In this document: positions 32,931-40,616 of the stretch, piece after piece
Layout of the letters: every line of letters starts with the position of its first letter
Position numbering within the stretch: the stretch's first letter is position 1
DNA from: Actinomycetes bacterium
GTDB lineage: Bacteria; Actinomycetota; Acidimicrobiia; Acidimicrobiales; Acidimicrobiaceae
NCBI GenBank assembly: GCA_021841935.1
Contig: JAKCDL010000001.1
Coordinates: 24,626 to 71,578 of the forward strand
Length of the DNA: 46,953 bases
Reading direction: 5' to 3'
Notes under the pieces: generated by a model
Database searches by the model: none
The model's input: the letters and a program-made list of their open reading frames with translations, nothing else
Told to the model about the DNA's origin: nothing
Made by a program: the position numbers and the translations under genes

Positions 32931-34398
32931 TGAATTCTTCGATCTACTCACCACAAATTATGTGGGGCGAGCAAGTTCCGTAGTCCGCTTCAGCGACTCA
33001 GAGTCCTATAACGGGAATGATCTCCTATCCCTAATAGCAGGTTCATCCAAGCAGCTTTTAGAGGCGGGGGTAAACCCAGGTGATCGCATTGCCATTGAGG
33101 CACAACCGACTCCTTCGTATGTGGGATCGGTTCTCGGGGCCATAGCTTTAGGGGCAATCGTTGTACCTGTCAATCCTAACGCCACCTTATCCGAGATGCA
33201 ATATTGCCTACGGGACGCAACCGTTAGGTTTGCGATCGGATCGGGAAGAATATTTTCAGAGGCAACCTCAAACCTTTCATATGACCTAAAGTCCTACCAA
33301 GGTGTCGGCAGCGATCTTCATGTACCAAATGGCTGCACAACAATTTCCGTTTCGGCTGAACAGATCCGCCCAGATGAAGTGCCAATCCCTAAACTTTCCA
33401 TAGATGCCCCATGTCTTATTGGCTATACATCTGGAACAACAGGAAAGCCAAAGGGGGCGCTCCTTTCCCTAAGAAACCTCTATACGTCTGCAAAGGGGCT
33501 GATAGAAGCCTGGGGCTGGACCAAAGAAGACCACCTGCTTCACTTTCTTCCGCTGTATCACATGCACGGCTTAGGCGTTGGCCTCTTCGCGTCACTTGCA
33601 GCTGGATCAAAGATCTCATTTCTGGATCGCTTTAGCGAAGACGGGCTATTTTCAGCGATAGATAGCGGCGATATAACGATGATATTCGGAGTGCCGACGA
33701 TCTATGAGAGGATTGCACGCGATAGTCGCCTTAATAGACTTGCAAAGCTACGCATATTCGTCTCTGGCTCCGCACCTTTACCGACGGACCTCTTCGAAAG
33801 GCTACGCGAAAACCTAGGCAAGGGGCCGGTAGAGAGATATGGCATGACCGAAACCGTCATGAACACTTCAAACCCCGCAGTTGGCACTCAAAAGCCTGGC
33901 AAAGTCGGATTGCCGTTGAGTGGAGTTTTGGTCAAGATAGCCGACGACGGTGAAGTACTCATCAAGGGTGATAACGTCATGCTTGGTTACCTCGGAAGAC
34001 CAGAGGCCACCGCCGACTCCTTCACACCTGAAGGATACTTCAAGACCGGGGATCTAGGTGAAGTCGACGTAGATGGATATCTTGAAATAAAAGGACGTAA
34101 AAAGGACCTGATAATAAGCGGAGGCTTCAACGTCTACCCCAAGGAGGTCGAGGCAGAGCTTAGGTCATTTAGCGCGATAAGGGATGCTGCTGTCGTTGGA
34201 AGACCTTCACAACTTTGGGGAGAAGAGGTTGTTGCCTTCGTTGAGTGCGAAGGCACAGTCAACACCGCTGAAGTGCTCGACTTTCTTCGCAAGCAACTAT
34301 CGGCCTACAAAGTTCCAAAGCAGATCTTCATAGTAGATGAGCTCCCCCGCAACAATATGGGCAAAGTCGTCTATGCGATGCTCCGAGAACGCCTCTGA
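32923..34398 (+). CDS. MatB-like malonyl-CoA synthetase/acyl-CoA ligase
   Basis: A 491-aa ANL-superfamily ligase closest by eye to MatB (malonate + CoA + ATP to malonyl-CoA): the block VERYGMTETVMNTSNP is near-identical to the MatB signature ERYGMTETxMNTSNP. Other motifs are IGYTSGTTGKPKGA, FLPLYHMHGLGVG, YFKTGDLGEV, IKGRKKDLIISGGFNVYP and catalytic Lys in PRNNMGKVVY. Methylmalonate or a longer dicarboxylate is also possible. The start is GTG 32923, which falls in a 17-bp hairpin with a GAGAGG sequence partly in the loop. It converges on the crotonase gene, with 13 bases between stops. Confidence 0.88.
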   Translation: MSNEFFDLLTTNYVGRASSVVRFSDSESYNGNDLLSLIAGSSKQLLEAGVNPGDRIAIEAQPTPSYVGSVLGAIALGAIVVPVNPNATLSEMQYCLRDATVRFAIGSGRIFSEATSNLSYDLKSYQGVGSDLHVPNGCTTISVSAEQIRPDEVPIPKLSIDAPCLIGYTSGTTGKPKGALLSLRNLYTSAKGLIEAWGWTKEDHLLHFLPLYHMHGLGVGLFASLAAGSKISFLDRFSEDGLFSAIDSGDITMIFGVPTIYERIARDSRLNRLAKLRIFVSGSAPLPTDLFERLRENLGKGPVERYGMTETVMNTSNPAVGTQKPGKVGLPLSGVLVKIADDGEVLIKGDNVMLGYLGRPEATADSFTPEGYFKTGDLGEVDVDGYLEIKGRKKDLIISGGFNVYPKEVEAELRSFSAIRDAAVVGRPSQLWGEEVVAFVECEGTVNTAEVLDFLRKQLSAYKVPKQIFIVDELPRNNMGKVVYAMLRERL

Positions 34399-34411
34399 GG
34401 ATAATTTTTAA

Positions 34412-35188
34412 CTAGATGCCTCTGAAACGGGGCTCTCGCTTTTCTATGAAAGCTTTTAGAGCCTCGGCATAGTCATTCGAAGAGAGTGTAAGGTCCCTCT
34501 GTGCGTTAGCAACTCCGCGGGCAGCTTCTAATGACTCCCCTTCGATCGCTGAAAGAATCTTCTTGGTAGCAGTAATTGACAAAGGAGCATTTGTGGATAT
34601 TCGAAGCGCCATCGACAACGCTACGTCCAATACATCCCCTTCGACTACTTCAACAAATCCGTATACCTCCATAGCAGTCGCCTCAAAGTTATCTGCGGTC
34701 AACAACATTCGCTTGCAGTTGGCTACTCCGATTATTCTCACCATGCGCACTAGCGAATCGAAAGGATAGGCGATTGCAAGTCTTGCTGGAGGAAGCTTGA
34801 ATTTAGCTTCTGGGGTGGACAGTCGAATATCGCATGCGGAGGCGATTGAAATCCCGCCGCCGATGCAAAATCCATCTATTGCGGCAATGGTGACGAAGGG
34901 AACATCATCGATTGCGCAGAGGGCCGCTTCCGTGTTCTCGTCGTACTTTACCGCACTCTCTCCACTCTGACGGACTTCTTTAAATTCACTTATGTCGGCA
35001 CCCGCTGCGAAGTTTCCATCGGAACCTGAAATAATGGCCGCCCGAATGTCACTATTTCTTGAGAGTTGCGTGAAGAGATCTGTCAAATCTCGCCACATCG
35101 CCCTGGTCATGGCGTTACGTCGTGCGACATTATTGAGCTTTACATTTGCGATTGCCCCATCGACAGTAAGGTCCACAGATCCTGCCAA
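34412..35188 (-). CDS. Crotonase-superfamily protein lacking the hydratase glutamates
   Basis: A 258-aa enoyl-CoA hydratase/isomerase family member. The CoA and oxyanion-hole parts are intact (FAAGADISEF; IDGFCIGGGISIASACDIR). The two catalytic glutamates of classical hydratase (Glu144/Glu164 in rat) align with Ser114 and Pro134 (GGGIS; KLPPARLAIAYP), a spacing of exactly 20. So it should not be a standard hydratase; isomerase, decarboxylase or thioesterase-like chemistry is possible. The start is TTG 35188-35186 with GGAGG 4 bases ahead, which follows directly on the T-run of a terminator. Annotation by homology as echA would mislead. Confidence 0.85.
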   Translation of the reverse strand: MAGSVDLTVDGAIANVKLNNVARRNAMTRAMWRDLTDLFTQLSRNSDIRAAIISGSDGNFAAGADISEFKEVRQSGESAVKYDENTEAALCAIDDVPFVTIAAIDGFCIGGGISIASACDIRLSTPEAKFKLPPARLAIAYPFDSLVRMVRIIGVANCKRMLLTADNFEATAMEVYGFVEVVEGDVLDVALSMALRISTNAPLSITATKKILSAIEGESLEAARGVANAQRDLTLSSNDYAEALKAFIEKREPRFRGI

Positions 35189-35197
35189 TTTTCCTCC

Positions 35198-35242
35198 AAA
35201 AAATAAATAGGGTCGGTCCGCATATTATTACGGCCCGACCCT
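35198..35242 (-). terminator. Intrinsic terminator after the MMPL gene, abutting the crotonase SD
   Basis: On the minus strand, AGGGTCGG-G-CCG pairs with CGG-A-CCGACCCT (35242-35231 with 35220-35209; one mismatch, 10-base loop), followed by ATTTATTTTTT. The last six T's (35203-35198) touch the GGAGG (35197-35193) of the crotonase gene. It is well formed as the terminator for MarR-MMPL transcripts. Confidence 0.88.
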
Positions 35243-35280
35243 ACAAAGTATCAGATCATTGGTTTTGGATCAGCCAATTA

Positions 35281-37587
35281 CTATCGACCGACCATCTCCT
35301 GCTCCCGCTCCCACGCGGCCGCCTCTGAATCTGTATGGTGCTCTTTGAACAGCTTTGATGGCCACCAGTTCCACTTGTCCAAGATGACAACTACACTAGG
35401 AACGAGCAGTGTCCTAACCAGGAATGTATCCATCAAAATACCGAGCGCTAGGCCAAATCCGATCTCCTCTACCTGAGCATTGCCAAGCTGAGCAAGGGCT
35501 AGAACTGCAAATGATGCGGCTAGCACAAGGCCTGCTGATGTGACAGTCGATCCGGTGGCGTTAAGTGCCGTCTTCACGGCCGACTTCAGCCCTCTATGGT
35601 GTGCCTCTTCTCTAATTCTGGTCATCACGAGGATGTTGTAATCTTCGCCAAGAGCAAGTAAGAAGAGGAAGAGAAGGAACGGCAAGACAAAGTTGAGGCC
35701 GTTATCTCCCTTGAAGAAGATAAAGACTATAACGTCGGCCCCGAGGGCAGCCAGGTAAGAAAGAATGACAGAGATCATCAAGTACAGAGGAGCAACGAGC
35801 GAACGAAGAACCAGCGCTAGAAGTAGTCCAATGATCAAGACGACCACCGGAACTATCTTCTTCAGGTCCGAGCTGGAGAAGTGACTGATGTCGTATGCCG
35901 CCGGAGCTTGACCCGTAACACCGAATCTAGGTACCATGTACTTATCTGCAACTTGGGTCACTTGAGTTCTGACCGTTGGAATCGCCTGCAGGGCGCTGGT
36001 ACTTGCGGCATCTCCCGCATTCAGAAGTGTCTCAAAGACTACGGTAGTTCCATCGGAGGATATGAACTGAAACTCGCTTCGATACGCTTGATAGAGAACG
36101 GGGGAAACGCCCGTGCCAGGAGCCTCAATTGGAGGTAATGCATTTGGGTTCCCAAGTTTTTGATAGAGGCTCGTAAGTTCTGCCGGAGTTAGATGCTGCG
36201 AACCAACGTTGAAGGGGCCAAATACCTCTTTGAATGAGCTCTGGCTTGTGAGATCATTTTGGATATTTGCTATCTCCGATAGATTTGACCAGACGGGACC
36301 ATTGAACTGCATAACCACCTGAGTCGGGTTAAAGCTTGCCGATGGAAATTCCTTTGAAAGTATCTGGCCACCGTAGTATGAGTCAGATCCTGCCGGGGCA
36401 GTTGAGGTACTTGCGAATCCAGAGGGGCTATTGCCAAAGGATGCAAGAGCAAGTGATCCAAAGATAACCACACCAAGCACCAAGGTCGCATATGGCTTGG
36501 TTACTACCCTACCAGCAATACGACCCCAAAGTCCAACTTTTCCAGTGCCTTCGCGGGTCGAAGTCGGCCAAAAGACTGCTCTACCTAAAATTGACAATAT
36601 TGCAGGAAGGAGGGTGAGGCCAGCGAGAAGCATTAGTCCAACGCCAATAGCTAGTGGCCAACCTAGCCCCTTGTAGAAGCCAAAGGAGGCAGTAACCAGG
36701 GAAAGGAGCGCTGCAATGACCGTCAGCGACGAGAATGTAATCGACTCGCCAACCTTTTCAAGCGCACGCGCAACTGCATCTTTTGGATTGAGCCCACGTC
36801 GCAACTCCTCACGGACTCTGAAGACCAAGAAGAGGCCGTAGTCGGTACCAGCTCCAATAATCAAAATAATAAAGAGTAACTGCGTTACGAACGATACCGT
36901 AAAGCCCAACTTGGAGGCTTCCGCAACCAGCGGTCCTCCTGCAAGGACTACGAAGACAGCAGGAAGCAACGTTATGAATGGCGCTAACAGAGCACGGAAG
37001 ACGAGCAAAAGAATAACCAGAATAAGAATGATCGAGTAATTTTGAGCTTTTCCTGGCCCTCCAGCATTCCCCTTATTTGCATCAACTGTGATAGCAGTCT
37101 GTCCAGCTGTATGAACGGAAAGATCGCTTGGCAAAGATGCTGATTTAATGGTAGAGCGAATAGTGGTTACCAAGGCCGTCAGACCTGTGTCTGCAAATGG
37201 ACTTGTGGAAGAGATCACCTGTGCCTGAATTGCGCGCTGATCAGGCGAAACTCCTGCTACCTTCGCTGAAATCACTGTTGGATCATGCGTGACCGCGGTA
37301 AGCAACGACGCAAACGCGGCCTTATCTGAAGCTGTTAGCGCAGGGGCTGAAGTCTGCGCAGCGATTATGACCGTTGAGTTATTTGTGTTACCGAACTTCG
37401 AAGCTAAATTCGCAGCGACTATCGACGGGGCGTTATTACCCAGGAACGCTCGGTTATCGTTAGTGACAACGCTACCAAGCGATGGAAGAAATTTGATTGA
37501 CGCAAAGGTGCCGATAATCCAGATGAGGACAACTAGCCACCTTAGTTTTACAACCCATTTACCTAAATGCTCGAAAAACTTCGACAC
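35281..37587 (-). CDS. MMPL/RND-family membrane transporter
   Basis: A 768-aa integral membrane protein of the MMPL (mycobacterial membrane protein large) class, RND-related exporters of lipids or drugs driven by proton flux. It has one N-terminal helix, an extracytoplasmic loop, five helices with LIIGAGTDYGLFLVFRVREEL, a second large loop after ~400, and a repeat of five helices with LALGEDYNILVMTRIREE. The paired GTDYGLF and GEDYNIL motifs carry the proton-relay Asp-Tyr pairs. GTG 37587 has AAGGAGT close by. A MarR-type regulator lies 59 bases upstream on the same strand, which suggests a regulated efflux pair. Substrate unknown. Confidence 0.93.
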   Translation of the reverse strand: MSKFFEHLGKWVVKLRWLVVLIWIIGTFASIKFLPSLGSVVTNDNRAFLGNNAPSIVAANLASKFGNTNNSTVIIAAQTSAPALTASDKAAFASLLTAVTHDPTVISAKVAGVSPDQRAIQAQVISSTSPFADTGLTALVTTIRSTIKSASLPSDLSVHTAGQTAITVDANKGNAGGPGKAQNYSIILILVILLLVFRALLAPFITLLPAVFVVLAGGPLVAEASKLGFTVSFVTQLLFIILIIGAGTDYGLFLVFRVREELRRGLNPKDAVARALEKVGESITFSSLTVIAALLSLVTASFGFYKGLGWPLAIGVGLMLLAGLTLLPAILSILGRAVFWPTSTREGTGKVGLWGRIAGRVVTKPYATLVLGVVIFGSLALASFGNSPSGFASTSTAPAGSDSYYGGQILSKEFPSASFNPTQVVMQFNGPVWSNLSEIANIQNDLTSQSSFKEVFGPFNVGSQHLTPAELTSLYQKLGNPNALPPIEAPGTGVSPVLYQAYRSEFQFISSDGTTVVFETLLNAGDAASTSALQAIPTVRTQVTQVADKYMVPRFGVTGQAPAAYDISHFSSSDLKKIVPVVVLIIGLLLALVLRSLVAPLYLMISVILSYLAALGADVIVFIFFKGDNGLNFVLPFLLFLFLLALGEDYNILVMTRIREEAHHRGLKSAVKTALNATGSTVTSAGLVLAASFAVLALAQLGNAQVEEIGFGLALGILMDTFLVRTLLVPSVVVILDKWNWWPSKLFKEHHTDSEAAAWEREQEMVGR

Positions 37588-37646
37588 AGGACTCCTTAAT
37601 TATTTGCGGGATTACATAAAGACTTATTCAAGTTCAGGGGTTGGAT

Positions 37647-38150
37647 CTACGAACTTCCCACCTCCGGCGCTTGACCACTATCGCTCGCATTTGGACTTTC
37701 AATTGCGATAATGATCTCATCCAAGGTCTCTAGTAGAAAATTGAATCGGGCCGGATCTAAGGTAGCGATGGCAGAAGCTATCGGAGCAGTTCGAGATGCA
37801 ATCTGAGCCTTGATCTCTTGACCTCGATCCTCTGAAAGCTTCAAAAGTGTCCGTCTGTGATCGTTCGGATCTTCATACCTATCAATCAGGCCAGCATTTG
37901 CCATTTGGCTAACTAGCTGAGAGGCCGCAGCTAACGATATGCTCATGCGCGACGAAATATCAGAGACCGAGATTCCATCAGCGGTAGCTATATGGGCAAT
38001 GGCTATCATGTGACGCGGCGATGGATCCGATACTTCAGAGATTAGGTCCTTGATGTTGGACTCTCTCAAAACTCTAACGATTCGAGCTATGCGCGACAGA
38101 AGCGAGAAGACAGACTCTTGAGACTCCAAAGCAGCGGACTCCATACTCAT
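37647..38150 (-). CDS. MarR-family transcriptional regulator
   Basis: A 167-aa winged-helix repressor-type protein: ISVSDISSRMSISLAAASQ, LVSQMANAGLIDRYEDPNDHRRTLLKLSE (recognition helix and wing with the DxxDxR-like signature DPNDHR). It likely senses a small molecule and controls its own gene and the downstream MMPL exporter. No Shine-Dalgarno precedes ATG 38150; a second in-frame ATG at 38144 is just 3' of a predicted transcription start, so translation may be leaderless from there. It is divergent from the nitroreductase gene, which could also be a target. Confidence 0.92.
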   Translation of the reverse strand: MSMESAALESQESVFSLLSRIARIVRVLRESNIKDLISEVSDPSPRHMIAIAHIATADGISVSDISSRMSISLAAASQLVSQMANAGLIDRYEDPNDHRRTLLKLSEDRGQEIKAQIASRTAPIASAIATLDPARFNFLLETLDEIIIAIESPNASDSGQAPEVGSS

Positions 38151-38152
38151 AG

Positions 38153-38200
38153 ACTATAAATACTTTCAAAACATAAACAATTACAGAATAAAGAGTATTT
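38153..38200 (-). promoter_or_regulatory. Candidate MarR promoter with flanking inverted repeat
   Basis: On the minus strand TTGTTT (38180-38175), a 16-base spacer and TATAGT (38158-38153) form a good sigma70-type promoter ending 3 bases before the first ATG. An inverted repeat, AAATACT (38158-38164) and AGTATTT (38194-38200), frames it and could be an autoregulatory operator. Prediction only. Confidence 0.4.
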
Positions 38201-38304
38201 CCGTTTCTTTACTTTTATTAGGCCGCATCAGGTGAGATATAAAGCATTCCTCCGATGCAACAATAAATAGACCTATCCCCTTCCACTTAGTAGAGTCAGT
38301 AGTT

Positions 38305-38970
38305 ATGGATTTCAATGAGGTAGTTACATCAGCCGCAACGAGTAGGGAGTTCTTAGATGAACAAATATCGGACGATACTCTCTATCAAATTCTCAATATC
38401 GCACGCTTTGCGCCAAGCGGAGGTAATCGCCAGGGTTGGCACGTCATTGTCTTCAAAGACAAAGATATCCGCACCAAGATAAAAGATCTCTACGTCTCGG
38501 CGTGGTCCGAATATATGGGCTACGTCTCACTCGGTGAGGTCCCATTCTTAAGAGAGTCGGCGGGCGATGAAGGATTGATTGAAGCGATGCAGCGTCACTA
38601 TCCTTTGCCATTTGCCGACAACCTCGACGAGCATCCGGTTCTTCTCGGAGTATTCGTCGACCTTAATCAACTAGCGGTAACCGATGGCAACATTGGGCGC
38701 CAGAGTATCGTCGGTGGGGCATCGATCTACCCCTTCTGCCACAATATCCTGCTTGCTGCTCGGTCTTTGGGTCTTGGAGGGGTAATAACTACCGTTCTCG
38801 CACGGCGCGAGAGCGAAGTGCGAGATATAGTCAACTTACCCAACCATTACGCAATGGCAGCGCTCATGGCACTTGGAGTTCCTAAAAAACAACCCCAAAG
38901 GTTGAAGAGAAGACCGGTAGAAGACTTTGCTTCAATCGACACCTTTGATGGCAATAGTTTTACAATCTGA
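38305..38970 (+). CDS. Nitroreductase-family FMN oxidoreductase
   Basis: A 221-aa member of the nitroreductase superfamily (NAD(P)H- and FMN-dependent). SREFLDEQISDDTLYQIL and ARFAPSGGNRQGWHVIVF give the phosphate-binding Arg-Ser and the SGGNRQ FMN block; AARSLGLGGVITTVL and ALGVPKKQP form the C-terminal part. F420-type and flavin-type nitroreductases are different folds; this is the flavin type. Substrate unknown. The Shine-Dalgarno before ATG 38305 is weak. It is divergent from marR, so it may respond to the same repressor. The mycothiol-type pair follows 101 bases downstream on the same strand. Confidence 0.88.
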   Translation: MDFNEVVTSAATSREFLDEQISDDTLYQILNIARFAPSGGNRQGWHVIVFKDKDIRTKIKDLYVSAWSEYMGYVSLGEVPFLRESAGDEGLIEAMQRHYPLPFADNLDEHPVLLGVFVDLNQLAVTDGNIGRQSIVGGASIYPFCHNILLAARSLGLGGVITTVLARRESEVRDIVNLPNHYAMAALMALGVPKKQPQRLKRRPVEDFASIDTFDGNSFTI

Positions 38971-39071
38971 GACTTAAGTCATAACTTTCGCCTATCTCCC
39001 ATTTATTAAGGAATAAGATAGACAAAATACAAGGGTATGTCGGTTTTGCACCGGGTAACAAGGATGGCCAC

Positions 39072-39899
39072 GTGAAGTATTCGACCTCTTTCGTAGTATC
39101 AGCCCTATCTGAGACGTGGAATTCACTCCTTGGATACGCTACATCTCTAACCGAGGATGAATGGAATCTGCCCTCGAACTGCCCAAACTGGAGTGTCCGC
39201 GATGTTTTAGCCCACGTCATAGGAACGGAACTTTCACTTTTAGGCGAATCGAGCCCAGATGATCCAGAGTCATTTGGCGATCACGTCAAAAATGATGTTG
39301 GAAAGATGAATGAACGGTGGGTCAAATTCCTAGCCGGCGATCCTATCTCAAAGCTTATTGATCGCTTCGAACACGCAATCGAATTAAGACTCAAGTATCT
39401 AAATGGCCTCGATGAAGACGGGTTTAATGCTGCGAGCTGGACTCCGCTAGGTGAAGGAACATATAGAGACTTCATGGAGATAAGGGTCATGGACTGCTTC
39501 GTACACGAACAAGACATACGTGTCTCTTCCGGAAGTGGGTTCGTCTACCACGATCGTTCAGGTGCAATATCGCTCGATAAATTAACTTCAGGCCTTGGCT
39601 TTGTGATCGGAAAGAAGGCCAAAGCACCAAACGGAAGCCAAGTTACCTTTGAAATAGCAATTTCGCCTAACAATGTAACCTCAACGACCCTCCTGGTCGA
39701 AGGAGGCAGGGCAATTGTTCAAAAAGACGTAGATCACTCTCACGACACGGCCATCATAAAGATGCCGATTGACGCCTTTGTATTCGCGACGTCGGGGCGA
39801 ACCAACGCATTTAGCTACCTTGAACGTGGAGAAGTAACCTTCGAAGGAAACCTGATTCTTGGACGCCTAATCTTCGAACACCTTGGGTTCATAATCTAA
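39072..39899 (+). CDS. Mycothiol-dependent maleylpyruvate isomerase-family protein
   Basis: A 275-aa protein with the DinB-like metal-binding MDMPI N-terminal domain and an MDMPI C-terminal domain. WSVRDVLAHVIGTE (His48) and RVMDCFVHEQDIR (Asp141, His145) give the likely metal triad. The family uses mycothiol as cofactor in isomerisation or transfer reactions, though most members have no known substrate. GTG 39072 follows AAGGATG at good distance. Its TAA overlaps the ATG of the next gene (TAATG), so the two are translationally coupled. The partner is a DsbA-fold protein of the mycothiol-linked Rv2466c type. Confidence 0.85.
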   Translation: MKYSTSFVVSALSETWNSLLGYATSLTEDEWNLPSNCPNWSVRDVLAHVIGTELSLLGESSPDDPESFGDHVKNDVGKMNERWVKFLAGDPISKLIDRFEHAIELRLKYLNGLDEDGFNAASWTPLGEGTYRDFMEIRVMDCFVHEQDIRVSSGSGFVYHDRSGAISLDKLTSGLGFVIGKKAKAPNGSQVTFEIAISPNNVTSTTLLVEGGRAIVQKDVDHSHDTAIIKMPIDAFVFATSGRTNAFSYLERGEVTFEGNLILGRLIFEHLGFII

Positions 39900-40597
39900 T
39901 GACTACTCCAACTTCTAATAGCGTCTCAAAGGTAGAGTTCTTTTATGACCCGATGTGTCCATTTGCATTCGAAACATCACTCTGGATAAAGGAGGCCAGA
40001 GATCACTTTGGCTTCGAAGTGGACTTCCGATTCTTTTCGCTTGAGGAGATCAACCTTGAGGAGGGGAAGAAGCATCCATATGAACGTGACTGGTCGTATG
40101 GTTTTTCCCTACTGAAGTGCGCTGCACTGCTAAAAGAGTCAGATGTCAAAGCCGCAGAAGACTTCTACGGATACGTTGGCGAACGAATTCATCACCGTGG
40201 TCAAAAGATTCACACGATTGAGGATGCTCGCGAAGCGCTCAGCTTTATCGGGAAAGATCCTTCGATCGCTGACGAGACGGTAGGCAATGATAGGGCGGCG
40301 AAGCTGGTTATGGCTGACCACAACTTCGTGGTGGAGCGCTTTGGTGGCTTTGGAGTTCCGACCATTGTCTTTGACGGGACAAGAGCGATATTTGGACCAG
40401 TTGTGATGCCCGCACCGAGCGGCAGCGAGGCGCTCGCACTCTTTGAGCTTGCTCTATCTATGTCGTATTTCGACACCCTTCTCGAGATAAAGAGGCCTCA
40501 AAACCTCGATCAAAGAAGGCGAACCGCAGAGCTGTTAGATCCCTACCTCAAAGGACGAGTCTGGCGGAGCGTTCAAAATGCACCCTACTCCAAGTAG
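39899..40597 (+). CDS. DsbA-fold protein of the Rv2466c type with monothiol CPFA site
   Basis: A 232-aa thioredoxin-fold protein resembling mycobacterial Rv2466c, a mycothiol-dependent nitroreductase with a CPWC site. Matching blocks are FFYDPMCPFAFETSLWI, GERIHHRGQKI, FGVPTIVFDG and FGPVVMP. Here the active site reads Cys20-Pro-Phe-Ala23, so the resolving cysteine is absent. Such a monothiol site suits a mixed disulfide with mycothiol or a transferase role and not a dithiol oxidoreductase. It starts at ATG 39899, overlapping the previous stop by one base, and is convergent with the carboxyltransferase gene. 2-hydroxychromene-carboxylate isomerase-like activity is an alternative. Confidence 0.82.
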   Translation: MTTPTSNSVSKVEFFYDPMCPFAFETSLWIKEARDHFGFEVDFRFFSLEEINLEEGKKHPYERDWSYGFSLLKCAALLKESDVKAAEDFYGYVGERIHHRGQKIHTIEDAREALSFIGKDPSIADETVGNDRAAKLVMADHNFVVERFGGFGVPTIVFDGTRAIFGPVVMPAPSGSEALALFELALSMSYFDTLLEIKRPQNLDQRRRTAELLDPYLKGRVWRSVQNAPYSK

Positions 40598-40616
40598 CTC
40601 AGACACTCTCTAACCG

